Shown piece after piece: positions 33,892 through 43,800 of a DNA stretch of 64,000 bases. A program made the position numbers and the translations under genes. The stretch's first letter is position 1, and every line of letters begins with the position of its first letter. The DNA is from Candidatus Electrothrix rattekaaiensis. GTDB lineage: Bacteria; Desulfobacterota; Desulfobulbia; Desulfobulbales; Desulfobulbaceae. The stretch lies in the NCBI GenBank assembly GCA_032595675.1, contig JAVQMD010000001.1:1210640-1274639 (forward strand), given 5' to 3'. A model generated the notes under the pieces. It was not told where the DNA came from. It made no database searches and saw nothing but the letters and a program-made list of their open reading frames with translations.

Positions 33892-34821
33892 ATGCGTATT
33901 CAAATCACAGAAAAAAAAAACGGTTGTCTTCTTGTCATATTGCTTCTTGTTTCGTTGCTGCATACCTCAATATCCGAGGCGACAGAATTTTACCTGTCAG
34001 TTGCCGGAGGCAATGAAGAAAAACATTGTGACTCCCTCCAAATAAGAGAGAATAACATCGCATGTATTGAGCAGAATCAGGTTGTCAGCTATGATCTCAG
34101 TACGGTGGAAGGCGTTCAGATTATCGATAAGGAGAAAATCGAATTTATCAACAGGTTCACTCCCGGTGTGATTGCAAAGATCAACGGGGCAAATCAACGC
34201 AATAGAGACTATGAGGAAGCCGTTGAGAAAACCGTTGAGGATATAGAGCAGAGTAGGGTCGGTTACCTTATTCATAAATTAAAGTCCGTTGAGTCATTTG
34301 CAGATCTTCAAAATCTCGGTGAAAAACAGTATCAAAAATACGGCCTGAGCGGCGTATTGCATCTTTTTCTTCCTCTTCTCGGCGCGTTCCTCATTCTTGC
34401 CGGGTCATTCTGGCTTATTATTGCCGCCTTCCGAGTGCATATTCTCTGGGGATTTGGTTGTCTCCTGCTTCCCTTTGTGCCCCTGGTTTTTCTTGTCCTC
34501 CATTGGCGGTCTGCTGCAAAACCCTTTATGTTGTCTGTGATCGGTGTGCTGCTTGCGTTTTCCGGCGTGTATCTTTTTGATGAAAAAGAGGGACATCTTG
34601 TCAAAGAACACGAAAAACACAAGGGACAATCGGTGGCAAGATCTGTGAACAAGAAGACAACAGGACAAGAAAAAAGTAGATTTTCTTGCCAAGGAAAGAA
34701 GCACTGTTCCGAAATGACTTCCTGTGCAGAGGCAACGTTTTATATACGGAATTGTCCTGGAACCAAGATGGATGGTGACAATGACGGTATTCCGTGTGAA
34801 CGTCAGTGGTGCGGCAGGTAG
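33892..34821 (+). CDS. Membrane protein with C-terminal Excalibur domain
   Basis: 309 residues. An N-terminal signal or anchor (LLVILLLVSLLHTSISEA) precedes an exported-looking region (about 30-150) with two Cys; then two or three transmembrane helices (about 155-230) and a C-terminal segment ending with an Excalibur domain (about 265-307: FSCQGKKHCSEMTSCAEATFYIRNCPG then KMDGDNDGIPCERQWC). Excalibur is a small extracellular calcium-binding domain with a DxDxDGxxCE loop, seen with nucleases and surface proteins. No catalytic domain is visible. I do not recognise the N-terminal region. It follows waaA by 28 bases and may be co-transcribed. Cellular role unknown. Confidence 0.75.
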   Translation: MRIQITEKKNGCLLVILLLVSLLHTSISEATEFYLSVAGGNEEKHCDSLQIRENNIACIEQNQVVSYDLSTVEGVQIIDKEKIEFINRFTPGVIAKINGANQRNRDYEEAVEKTVEDIEQSRVGYLIHKLKSVESFADLQNLGEKQYQKYGLSGVLHLFLPLLGAFLILAGSFWLIIAAFRVHILWGFGCLLLPFVPLVFLVLHWRSAAKPFMLSVIGVLLAFSGVYLFDEKEGHLVKEHEKHKGQSVARSVNKKTTGQEKSRFSCQGKKHCSEMTSCAEATFYIRNCPGTKMDGDNDGIPCERQWCGR

Positions 34822-34894
34822 TACCCCGGCCATTTGCCGATGTTATAGATGTATATTTTTTATGAGTTACGAATCACGAACTACGAGGTCAGTC

Positions 34895-35494
34895 ATGAAA
34901 ATCATAGGTGTAGCAGCAAGTCCGAGAACGAATAAATCCACCCGATTCCTGTTGGAACAATGCCTTGATGCTATCAAGAATGCGAGCGAGGCATCTAAAA
35001 ACGGCATTGAGGTTGAATTAATTGATCTTGCCCAGCTTGAAATTCAGGGCTGTATCGCCTGTGATGCCTGCAAAAAAGGTGTCTTATGCAGTCAGGATGA
35101 TGGCTTTCAGTCGATCATCCCAAAACTTGCTGATCCAGAAGTCGTTGGGATCGTCATGGCTACCCCGGTCTATATGGGCTGTATGACCAGTCGGGCTAAG
35201 GCCTTTATTGATCGAACTGTTCTCTTCCGGCGCAACGGGTTTCTTTTTAAAAATAAACTCGGCGGGGTCATCGCCGTGGGAGGATCGCGCAACGGGGGCC
35301 AAGAGCTGACCGTGCAGGCCGTGCATGCTGCCATGATGATTCATGATATGATCATTGTCGGTGACGGCGATCATTTCGGCGGAGCTGCCTGGGCCAATCA
35401 TCCAGACGGCTATGAAGCCGATACCACAGGTATTGCCACGGCCAGGAATCTCGGTATACGTATGGGGGAGGTCGCCGCAACGTTGCGGGGATAG
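34895..35494 (+). CDS. Iron-sulfur flavoprotein / NADPH-dependent FMN reductase family
   Basis: 199 residues from the ATG at 34895; a longer frame runs back into the preceding gene and lacks support. The N-terminus has the flavodoxin-like FMN loop ([16 protein letters not shown]), and residues 55-67, [13 protein letters not shown], form the compact CX2CX2CX5C cluster motif of archaeal and sulfate-reducer iron-sulfur flavoproteins. Later motifs [19 protein letters not shown] and GGSRNGGQE also fit. These proteins pass electrons between low-potential donors and unknown acceptors in the cytoplasm. The substrate is not known. The gene sits about 100 bases upstream of carA. Confidence 0.88.
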   Translation: MKIIGVAASPRTNKSTRFLLEQCLDAIKNASEASKNGIEVELIDLAQLEIQGCIACDACKKGVLCSQDDGFQSIIPKLADPEVVGIVMATPVYMGCMTSRAKAFIDRTVLFRRNGFLFKNKLGGVIAVGGSRNGGQELTVQAVHAAMMIHDMIIVGDGDHFGGAAWANHPDGYEADTTGIATARNLGIRMGEVAATLRG

Positions 35495-35600
35495 CTTTCT
35501 GTTATCTTCATTGCAAAGCGATACAGAGAATGGTAAAAAGCGTCGGAACTCAAACGCCGCAGGCGAAATCCATAGTCTCTCTCTACAGAATATATTTCAT

Positions 35601-36719
35601 ATGAAAGCATTAATCGCGCTTGAAGATGGCACCGTGCTCATTGGTCGCTCCTTTACCGGAGCCGGAGAAGCAGTGGGCGAAATTGTCTTTAATACCGGAA
35701 TGAGCGGGTATCAGGAGGTTTTGACCGATCCCTCCTATACCGGCCAGCTCGTCACCATGACCTATCCCCTGATCGGTAATTACGGGGTCAACGATGAGGA
35801 CATGGAGTCCGCATCCGTGCATCCCCGCGCCTTTCTGATGCGTGAGTATCAGGACCTGCCCAGTAACTTCAGGGCAACCGGTACCTTGGCTGATTTTCTC
35901 AAGCAGTATGGTGTGCTGGGTGTTGATGGCTTTGATACCCGGATGCTGACCCGGATTATTCGTAACCACGGGGCAATGAAGGCGATCATTTCCACTGAAG
36001 ACCTGGACGAGGCCTCTCTGGTGCAGCGGGCCAAGGACTGGCCGGGACTGGTAGGCCGGGATATGGTCGCCAGGGTCACAACCAAAACGCCCTATAACTG
36101 GGTGAATAACGCCCCGGTGGCGGGAGCAGGGTTCGGTACTGGTTTGGCCGAGGATGCTGCTCAGTACAAGGTGGTTGCCTACGATTTTGGGGTTAAGTAC
36201 AACCAGCTACGGATTCTCAAAGACAAGGGCTGTGCCGTGCATGTGGTGCCAGCCACAACCTCTGCCGAGGATGTGCTGGCCCTGAACCCGGATGGTATCT
36301 TTCTCTCCAACGGTCCTGGTGATCCTGCCGGTGTAGAAGGGGTGGTGGAAAACGTTCGCAAGCTTTTGGGAAAAAAACCGATATTCGGCATCTGTCTTGG
36401 TCATCAAATTTTGGGGTTAGCCTACGGGGCTGCAACCTATAAACTCAAATTTGGTCATCGGGGCACTAATCAGCCAGTCAAGGATTTGCAGACCGGCAAG
36501 GTGGAGATCACCTCGCAGAACCACGGATTCTGCGTTGATCCCGACAGTCTGCCCGACGCAGTGGAAGTCACCCATGTCAATTTGAATGACGGCAGCCTGG
36601 AGGGCATGCGCCATACCGAGTTTCCAGCTTTTTCTGTGCAGTACCACCCTGAGCATGCACCCGGCCCCCATGATGCTGTTTATCTCTTTGACCGCTTCCT
36701 GGAGCTGATGGCCCGGTGA
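35601..36719 (+). CDS. carA: Carbamoyl-phosphate synthase small subunit
   Basis: 372 residues from the ATG at 35601, the family N-terminus [18 protein letters not shown]; the longer frame extends into the neighbouring gene. N-terminal CarA domain (1-150) and a class I glutamine amidotransferase domain (about 190-370) with nucleophile Cys in [15 protein letters not shown] and the His/Glu pair near [12 protein letters not shown]. It releases ammonia from glutamine for the large subunit, encoded next, for arginine and pyrimidine synthesis. The ribosome-binding site is poor. Two 28-bp palindromes lie between carA and carB. Confidence 0.97.
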   Translation: MKALIALEDGTVLIGRSFTGAGEAVGEIVFNTGMSGYQEVLTDPSYTGQLVTMTYPLIGNYGVNDEDMESASVHPRAFLMREYQDLPSNFRATGTLADFLKQYGVLGVDGFDTRMLTRIIRNHGAMKAIISTEDLDEASLVQRAKDWPGLVGRDMVARVTTKTPYNWVNNAPVAGAGFGTGLAEDAAQYKVVAYDFGVKYNQLRILKDKGCAVHVVPATTSAEDVLALNPDGIFLSNGPGDPAGVEGVVENVRKLLGKKPIFGICLGHQILGLAYGAATYKLKFGHRGTNQPVKDLQTGKVEITSQNHGFCVDPDSLPDAVEVTHVNLNDGSLEGMRHTEFPAFSVQYHPEHAPGPHDAVYLFDRFLELMAR

Positions 36720-36750
36720 GTTGTTTCCGGGAATAAAATTTATATGATAC

Positions 36751-36778
36751 GTAGGGGCACGGCATGCCGTGCCCCTAC
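36751..36778. repeat. 28-bp palindrome (family copy 5)
   Basis: Perfect palindrome: arms GTAGGGGC/GCCCCTAC, core ACGGCATGCCGT. Lies between carA and carB. Confidence 0.92.
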
Positions 36779-36784
36779 ACATCA

Positions 36785-36812
36785 TCGGGCAGACACGCAG
36801 GTCTGCCCCTCC
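36785..36812. repeat. 28-bp palindrome (family copy 6, imperfect)
   Basis: Begins TCGGGCAG and ends CCCCTCC, with GGGCAGAC/GTCTGCCC pairing around a short ACGCAG centre. It follows copy 5 after six bases, so two hairpins stand side by side between carA and carB. Confidence 0.75.
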
Positions 36813-36849
36813 ATGAAATCTCCATTAAATATTTCATATATCCTCTGTC

Positions 36850-39800
36850 ATGCCAAAACGTACAGATATACATAAGATCCTGATTATCGGGTCCGGGCCG
36901 ATCATTATCAGTCAGGCCTGTGAATTTGATTATTCCGGTGCGCAGGCCGTCAAGGCCCTCAAAGAAGAGGGCTATGAAGTGGTGCTGATCAACTCCAATC
37001 CTGCCACCATTATGACCGATCCGGGTCTAGCCGACCGCACCTATATTGAACCCATTACCCCGGAATACCTGATCAAGGTTATTGAGCGGGAACGACCTGA
37101 TGCTATCCTGCCCACCCTCGGCGGTCAGACCGCCCTGAACACGGCCATTAAGGTGGCTGAGACCGGTATCCTGGAGAAGTATAATGTCGAGATGCTGGCC
37201 GCTAATATTGAGGTTATCCGCAAGGCCGAAGGCCGGGAAGAGTTCCGCGATGCAATGGAGAAGATCGGCCTGAATGTGCCCAGATCCTTTATCGTCCATA
37301 CCATTGAGGATGCTATGGATGCCGGTGATAAAATCGGCTTTCCGGTGATTGTCCGCCCCAGCTTTACCTTGGGCGGGACCGGCGGCGGGGTGGCCTATAA
37401 CCGCCAGGAACTGCGGGAGATGTGTACAGCTGGGCTGGATCTCTCCATGACCACTGAGATCATGCTGGAGCGCAGCCTGTTGGGCTGGAAAGAGTATGAG
37501 CTGGAGGTGGTGCGGGATCGCAAAGACAACGTGGTGATCATCTGCTCCATCGAGAATATTGACGCGATGGGCGTGCATACCGGTGATTCCATTACCGTGG
37601 CTCCCCAGCAGACCCTGTCCGATGTGGAGTATCAGGAACTGCGTGATGCCTCCATTGCCATCATCCGAGAGATCGGGGTAGAAACCGGCGGGTCCAATGT
37701 CCAGTTTGCGGTCAACCCGGAAGACGGCGAGATCATGGTCATTGAGATGAACCCCAGGGTGTCTCGCTCTTCCGCTTTGGCCTCTAAGGCCACTGGCTTT
37801 CCCATTGCCAAGATCGCGGCCAAGCTGGCAGTCGGCTATACCTTGGATGAGTTGCAGAACGACATCACCAAGGAGACCTATGCCGCCTTTGAACCGACCA
37901 TTGACTACTGCGTGGTCAAGATCCCTCGCTGGACCTTTGAGAAGTTCCCAGAGACCGAAGATTTCCTGACCACAGCCATGAAGTCGGTGGGCGAGACCAT
38001 GTCTATGGGCCGTACCTTTAAGGAAGCCTTTCAGAAGGCCCTGCGTTCGCTGGAAATCGGGCGGATGGGCTTTGGCTTTGATGGCAAGGATGACCTGCAT
38101 GAGCTGCATCAGGATGATCTGGAGCAGGGGCTGAATGTGCCGAACTCCAGGCGCTTCTTCTTCCTGTTCGAGGCCATGCGGCGTGGCATGTCCATTGAAC
38201 GGATGTTTGAACTGAGCAAGATTGATCCTTGGTATTTGCGCAGTATGCAGCAGATTGTCGATATGGGCCTGGGTATTCAGCAGCAGGGCTTTGCCGGGCT
38301 TGCTGCTGAGTCCCTGCGCACGGCAAAACAGAACGGCTTTTCCGATGCCCAATTAGGCTACATGACCGGAACTTCAGAAGACGATATCCGGCAGCTGCGC
38401 AAGGAAAAGGAGATTCTGCCGGTCTATAAGCAGGTGGACACCTGTGCTGCCGAGTTTGAATCCTACACGCCCTATTATTACTCCTGCTATGACCAGGAGA
38501 ACGAGTCCCTGCCCTCGGACCGGAAAAAGATCATCATCCTGGGCGGCGGACCCAACCGGATCGGCCAGGGCATCGAGTTTGATTATTGCTGCGTCCATGC
38601 CTCTTTTGCCTTGGAGGAGATCGGGGTGGAATCCATCATGGTCAACTCCAACCCGGAGACCGTGTCCACAGACTATGATACCTCGGATCGGCTTTATTTC
38701 GAGCCGCTGACCCGTGAGGATGTGCTCAACATTATCGAGCTGGAGCAGCCGGACGGGGTTATTGTCCAGTTCGGCGGCCAGACCCCGCTCAATCTGGCCG
38801 TGGCCCTGGACAAAGCCGGGGTGCGCATCATCGGGACATCACCGGATGCCATTGATCGGGCTGAAGACCGCAAGCGTTTTCAGCAGCTTTTGCAGAAGCT
38901 CGGACTCAAGCAGCCGGAAAACGGTACGGTCAACTCTCTGGAAGATGCCCTCAAGGAAGTAGAGCGGATCGGCTATCCCGTGGTTATGCGGCCTTCCTAT
39001 GTGCTGGGCGGGCGGGATATGAAGATTGTTTATAACGATCAGGGCCTGCGGGACTTTATGGCCCGTCCCACGATCAAGAACAGCGAACACCCGGTTCTGC
39101 TGGACAAGTTCCTCAAGGATGCCGTGGAAGTGGATGTGGATGCGATCTCGGACGGTACGATGACTGTAATCGGCGGGATCATGGAGCATATTGAGGAGGC
39201 CGGTATCCACTCCGGTGACTCGGCCTGTGTGCTGCCGCCCCATACTTTGTCCGAGGCCATGATTGCCGAGATCATGCGGGCCACCAAGGCGATGGCTGCC
39301 GAGCTGGGCGTTATCGGCCTGATGAACGTGCAGTATGCGGTCAAGAATGAGGAACTCTATATCCTGGAGGTCAACCCCAGGGCCTCGCGCACAGTGCCCT
39401 TTGTGTCCAAGGCCACGGGCGTGCCCCTGGCCAAGATGGCCACTAAAGTGATGATGGGCATCAGTCTGGAAGAGCTGGGCTTTACTCAGGAGGTTGCAAT
39501 CAGCCACTGGGCAGTCAAGGAAGCCGTGTTCCCTTTTGACCGTTTTGAAAACGTAGATACCCTGCTCGGGCCGGAGATGAAGTCCACGGGCGAGGTCATG
39601 GGCATTGATGATGATCTGGGGCTGGCCCTGGCCAAGGCCCAGCAGGCGGCAAACCAGAAGATCCCTGAAGCTGGCTGCGTCTTCATCTCGGTTCGGCGCG
39701 GTGATAAGGAACCCTTGGTTCCGGTGGTTAAATCCTTGCTGGCAAGGGGCTTTACAGTGCTGGCCACGGACGGAACAGCGGAACGACTGACCGAGTACGG

Positions 39801-40071
39801 GGTGGCCTGCGAGCAGATCAATAAGATCTCTCAGGGTCGCCCGCATATCCTGGATAAGATCAAGGACGGGCAGGTGCAGTGGATCATCAACACCTCCTCT
39901 GGCAACAGAACCACGGAGGATTCGTATCGCATCCGCCGGGCTGCTCTGGATTATCATATCCCCTATACCACCACGGTCAGCGGGGCGGTGTCTATGGCCC
40001 AGGCCATTATTGCCTCTGCTGAGCAGGAGGTGGGCGTGAAGACGGTGCAGGAGTTCTCTGCCAAGGGGTGA
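36850..40071 (+). CDS. carB: Carbamoyl-phosphate synthase large subunit
   Basis: 1073 residues, full length. Two homologous halves each carry an ATP-grasp fold: first (residues 1-400) with [28 protein letters not shown] and [10 protein letters not shown], second (about 550-935) with [28 protein letters not shown], followed by the C-terminal MGS-like regulatory domain (about 935-1073). It uses ammonia from CarA, bicarbonate and two ATP. Several sites normally variable are conserved, so it is surely functional. The start sits about 130 bases after carA, past two palindromes. The stop lies three bases before another palindrome. Confidence 0.98.
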   Translation: MPKRTDIHKILIIGSGPIIISQACEFDYSGAQAVKALKEEGYEVVLINSNPATIMTDPGLADRTYIEPITPEYLIKVIERERPDAILPTLGGQTALNTAIKVAETGILEKYNVEMLAANIEVIRKAEGREEFRDAMEKIGLNVPRSFIVHTIEDAMDAGDKIGFPVIVRPSFTLGGTGGGVAYNRQELREMCTAGLDLSMTTEIMLERSLLGWKEYELEVVRDRKDNVVIICSIENIDAMGVHTGDSITVAPQQTLSDVEYQELRDASIAIIREIGVETGGSNVQFAVNPEDGEIMVIEMNPRVSRSSALASKATGFPIAKIAAKLAVGYTLDELQNDITKETYAAFEPTIDYCVVKIPRWTFEKFPETEDFLTTAMKSVGETMSMGRTFKEAFQKALRSLEIGRMGFGFDGKDDLHELHQDDLEQGLNVPNSRRFFFLFEAMRRGMSIERMFELSKIDPWYLRSMQQIVDMGLGIQQQGFAGLAAESLRTAKQNGFSDAQLGYMTGTSEDDIRQLRKEKEILPVYKQVDTCAAEFESYTPYYYSCYDQENESLPSDRKKIIILGGGPNRIGQGIEFDYCCVHASFALEEIGVESIMVNSNPETVSTDYDTSDRLYFEPLTREDVLNIIELEQPDGVIVQFGGQTPLNLAVALDKAGVRIIGTSPDAIDRAEDRKRFQQLLQKLGLKQPENGTVNSLEDALKEVERIGYPVVMRPSYVLGGRDMKIVYNDQGLRDFMARPTIKNSEHPVLLDKFLKDAVEVDVDAISDGTMTVIGGIMEHIEEAGIHSGDSACVLPPHTLSEAMIAEIMRATKAMAAELGVIGLMNVQYAVKNEELYILEVNPRASRTVPFVSKATGVPLAKMATKVMMGISLEELGFTQEVAISHWAVKEAVFPFDRFENVDTLLGPEMKSTGEVMGIDDDLGLALAKAQQAANQKIPEAGCVFISVRRGDKEPLVPVVKSLLARGFTVLATDGTAERLTEYGVACEQINKISQGRPHILDKIKDGQVQWIINTSSGNRTTEDSYRIRRAALDYHIPYTTTVSGAVSMAQAIIASAEQEVGVKTVQEFSAKG

Positions 40072-40073
40072 TC

Positions 40074-40101
40074 GTAGGGGCACGGCGTGCTGTGCCCTTA
40101 C
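40074..40101. repeat. 28-bp palindrome (family copy 7)
   Basis: GTAGGGGC/GCCCTTAC arms with core ACGGCGTGCTGT; one or two mismatches. Begins three bases after the carB stop. Confidence 0.85.
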
Positions 40102-40127
40102 CGTGTCTCATCTGCAAACCCGTCTCT

Positions 40128-40155
40128 GTAGGGGCGTTTCGCGAAACGCCCCTAC
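40128..40155. repeat. 28-bp palindrome (family copy 8)
   Basis: Perfect palindrome with arms GTAGGGGC/GCCCCTAC and a different core, GTTTCGCGAAAC, showing that the outer arms are conserved while the centre varies. Confidence 0.9.
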
Positions 40156-40237
40156 GCGTGCCCGGCAATCCCTTCCAAGGTGCTTGCGCATAACCGAGCT
40201 GTCCGGTGCAGTTCGTCGAAGCAGGCATGAGACCTTG

Positions 40238-40426
40238 GTATGAGGAGGGGCATACCAGTCGTATGCGCCTCGACATACTACCCCGTATGCGCCTCGTCAT
40301 ACCAACCCATATGCGCCTTGGCATACCACCCCGTATGCGCCTCGTCATACCACCCCATATGCGCCTCGACATACTACCCCGTATGCGCCTCGTCATACCG
40401 CCCGTATGCGCCTGCGCATACACCGG
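40238..40426. repeat. 24-bp tandem repeat, about eight copies, each with an internal inverted repeat
   Basis: Units start at about 40238, 40261, 40285, 40309, 40333, 40357, 40381 and 40404, five of the internal ones exactly 24 bp. Each contains GTATGCGCCT...CATACC (or ATATGC), so every unit can fold a GTATG/CATAC stem. The first and last are degenerate. Because 24 is eight codons, open frames run through on both strands (Met-Arg-rich peptides on one strand, Arg/Gly-rich on the other), but the flanks carry no start signals or conserved protein. Confidence 0.85.
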
Positions 40427-40432
40427 AAGCCT

Positions 40433-40460
40433 GTAGGGGCACGGCATGCCGTGCCCCTAC
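40433..40460. repeat. 28-bp palindrome (family copy 9)
   Basis: Perfect palindrome, identical in sequence to copy 5; six bases after the end of the 24-bp tandem array. Confidence 0.92.
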
Positions 40461-40527
40461 GCCGGCCCCCTCAATCCCCTTCAGGATGGCGCGGATGACG
40501 GTGGCCTTTATCGTTCATCGGGATGGC

Positions 40528-40665
40528 CGTCCCGTAGGGACGTTGCGAACATAGCCCAGTGTTTTAACGCTGGGGATGATTGCATTGCACCGCTGGGGGC
40601 GATGCAGCGGTGTCCTGGCCCGGTGTTGAAACACCGGGCTATTACCGGGCTGTCCCTCCGGGACG
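40528..40665. repeat. Cluster of five further hairpin-forming palindromes
   Basis: In order: CGTCCC/GGGACG (40528-40542), CCCAGTGTT/AACGCTGGG (40555-40574), CACCGCTG/CAGCGGTG (40588-40612), CCCGGTGTT/AACACCGGG (40619-40638) and GTCCC/GGGAC (40652-40664). These are not the 28-bp family but a second, different palindrome set. A transcript through here would be a chain of stable hairpins. No coding potential. Confidence 0.75.
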
Positions 40666-40685
40666 CTGGTGCGAATCATCCGCCT

Positions 40686-40713
40686 GCACGGGCACGGCAT
40701 GCCGTGCCCCTAC
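40686..40713. repeat. 28-bp palindrome (family copy 10)
   Basis: Begins GCACGGGC, ends GCCCCTAC, core ACGGCATGCCGT as in copies 1, 5 and 9. Confidence 0.85.
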
Positions 40714-40732
40714 GCATCCCCCTCAACCCGAT

Positions 40733-40760
40733 GTAGGGGCGAATCCCCGTGTTCGCCCTG
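40733..40760. repeat. 28-bp palindrome (family copy 11, imperfect)
   Basis: Begins GTAGGGGC; GGGCGAA/TTCGCCC pair around a CCCCGTG centre. The right end (CCCTG) has lost the usual arm. Confidence 0.7.
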
Positions 40761-40777
40761 GTATGCCGGTTGCCGAA

Positions 40778-40805
40778 ACGGGCAGGCACAGGGACCTGCC
40801 CCTAC
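40778..40805. repeat. 28-bp palindrome (family copy 12) containing the CHAT gene stop codon
   Basis: Begins ACGGGCAG and ends CCCCTAC; GGGCAGG/CCTGCCC pair around CACAGGGA. The CTA at 40802-40804 in its right arm is the TAG stop of the leftward CHAT gene, so the last codons of that gene and the repeat overlap. Confidence 0.8.
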
Positions 40806-43800
40806 GCCTTCCCCTCAATCCCCACCAGAATGGCGCGGATGACGGCGGCATCCCTGTAATCCAGCGGCTCGGACAGGGTGGCCTCATCGCGTTCACCGTC
40901 GAGGATGCGCTGGATAGCGGCTTTCAGGTTGATCCACCCTTCGCTGTAAGGGGCCAAGGCAGCCTCCATGTCACCACCTTGCACCACCGCTGCAATCAGC
41001 GGCTCATGCTGGTACAGCCCCTGCCGCCAGCCGGGAAAGGCCAGATACGCCTGCCTGCTCTTAGCCCGATATTCGGCAGCTTGGCTGCTGTCTCCCTGCT
41101 GGTCAGCAATACGGGCCAGTAGTTCGTAGGTCTTCCATATCGCCAGTGCTGCGTTGTCAAGGGCCTCCTTAATGGTTAACGCTTCCTCAGCCAGGCCACG
41201 GGCCTCGTCCAGGCGGGCCGGGTCATCAGCCAGCAGGTCGGCAAGATTGCTGAGGGTGATAGCCATGCCGGGCCGGTCTTCCGCTGCCCGGCGTGCTGCC
41301 AATGCCTTGCGAAACCACTGCTCCGCCTCTGCCTTACGGCCTGTGGCCTTGCAGACTTGGGCGAGCTGATCCCAGCTACCAGCTGCACTCGCGTTGCCGC
41401 CCAGCAAACCCTGTTCCTCCTTCAGTCGGGCTGCCTGCCGATATGCCTGCTCTGCTGCCTCCCACTGCTTTGCCTGCTGATAGACCACGCCCAGCTGGTG
41501 CCATAACACAGCCTCGGAGGCAGGCTCGTTGATGCGCTGGAACAGGGTCAGGGCTTCCTTGTACCGCTCCTCTGCCTTAGCCAGCTCACCCTGCATGTAG
41601 GCCAAGGTGCCGAGCTGGCTGCGTACTATGCCTTGCTGCCGTTTATTACCTTGCTTATCAGCAATCTCTAAGCTCGCCTGATAGGCTTGCTTGGCCTCGT
41701 CATAGCGTCTCTGGTCACGCAGCACATCAGCCAGATCCGTCTGGAATACGCCGGTTTGTCGTCGTACTTGGTCGCCCTGCTCCAACTGGACTATCTCTGT
41801 CAATGCCTGCCGGTAGTGTTGTTCTGCCTGAGCAGGCTGACCCTGGGATGCACAGCAGCGGCCCAGCATGTGCAGGGTGATGCAGCGTTGATAGCCGGGA
41901 GTCCCCTCCAGTCCAGCCAGGATGTCCGCAAAGACCTGTGCTGCTAGTCCGGGCTGACCGTTTCCCCAAAGCTGCTCGCCCTTATTGCTTTGGCTAAGAT
42001 ACCATGCCTGGGTTCCGATTGTACTGCCTGCCTTGCCAGCGGCCTCTAACAGTTCCTCAGCGTCCCGGCGTAGCCCGAAGGGACGGAGAAAGAAATTGAC
42101 CTTATTAGCAAAGTCCACGCCCTGTTCAGCTTCGCCTGTCTGCAAGGCAACATGGACAGCCCGAAGCAGGTTAGGCAGTTCGCAGTGGGCAAGGGCGCGG
42201 GCGGCATGGGGATTGGTGTCATCCAAGTGATAGAGCTGATTGGCGAGCTGGTGATAGGCTTGCCAATAGCCTGCCAGCAGCTTGTCCTGCTCCTCCTTAG
42301 CCAGCCGCTGCCACAGGGCCGGGGCCAGGGTCGGGTGGAAGCGGAGGAAGGTTGCATCAACCACCGGTACGCGCTCGGCCTGCATGAGTCCGGCGATAAG
42401 CAGGTGGTTGCGCAGCTCCTGCCAGTCAGCCTCCTTGAGGCCGGTTATGCCCTCCACCATCCCTTCCAGACATCCCCCCTGAAACACCCCCAACCTGGGC
42501 AGCCACTCCCGGCATTGCGTGGGCAGTTGCTCAATGGACAGCTCCAGGGAGGCGAGCAGGGAGCGGTCTGCCTGATTCACCGGCTGCTCCTCCAGCAGGG
42601 CCTCCAGTCGTTCCACCACATCAGCCGGGCCGCGCTCCTTGAGCTGTTGCGCCAGCAGGGAGATGGACAGGGGATGAAAGCCTACCTTGCGGAACAGGTT
42701 GATCAGCACATCGCGGCGGGGTCGCTTGAGCCTGGTCTTGGGCGGCAGACGGCGCAGGCTGTCGAACCAGTCCACGCTATCGTGCGGTTGCAGGCCCTGG
42801 AGGGCAAGGGTTTGGTGCCTGTAGTCGCCAGCCAGGGGATAGCCGGGATGGTTGCAATCCGGTTGCCGGGAGGTGAGCAGCACCCGACTGGCCCCGGCTT
42901 CAGACCAGGGCAGAGCCGCATCCAGCAGCTCGGCCAGGGTGTTGTCAGCAGCCAGGGACTCCAGGTTATCCAGAATCAGCAGGGTAGGGGTCTGTGCCAG
43001 CGATGCTCGGGCCGCATCCGCATCAATCAGGCTCTGCTCAAAGGTCGTGCTCATGGTGGCAACGGCCATACTCACCGGGTCGCTGCCCTGATAGGCGGCA
43101 TAGCTGATCATGCAGACCCGCTCGAACAGGTGCGTGCGGAGCAGCCAGCGGCCCGCTTCCAGGGCTAAGGCGGTCTTGCCCTGTCCCCCAAAACCGGTGA
43201 TGGAGAAACGACGGCAGTCCTCCACCCCAAAGGCCCGTTCGATCTGCCACAGCTCCCTGCTGCGCCCGAAAAAGCCGGAGGGCTGCGGCTCAGGCAGATT
43301 GGAGAGCAGGGCAGGGCGGGCTTCCGGGCTTTCGCCGACCTCGGCACTGAGCAGGGCCATATCCTGACCGCTCTGATACAGGGCAGGCAGGAACCAGTCG
43401 TGCAGCTCCAGCCGGACTTCCTGGGCGTTCTGCTCACCGCGCAGCCGGATGCCGCGCTCCGGGTTAAAGAGGAGGTCGTGCCGGGCCTCGTCCAGGGATC
43501 GGGCCACTGTGCAGCCTTGGAACAGGCTGCTATAGAACTCGGCAAAGAGCTGCTCTGCCGTGCTGACCAGCACGCTATGGGTCATGGCGATGACCGCAGG
43601 GATACCCGCATGGACCAGTCGGGCTGCGACCCCGCTCATGGGATCTTTGCTGTCCATTGCTGCGGACTGACAGGCGGAAAGCACGACCAGGCCTGCATGG
43701 TTCTGATGAAGCAGCTGCCCGAACTTCTCCGCCGCAACCCGGTCTTTACCGCCCTCCTTGTCCTCAAACAGGAGCCAGCCCTGCTGCCTGTCCGTTGCCG

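Noticed and set aside
40238-40426. CRISPR array
   Set aside because: Units are contiguous with no spacers, and no cas gene is in the window.
40206-40736. Several open frames on both strands through the repeat hotspot
   Set aside because: They arise because the 24-bp unit is eight codons long and GC-rich palindromes lack stops; peptides are simply translated repeats.
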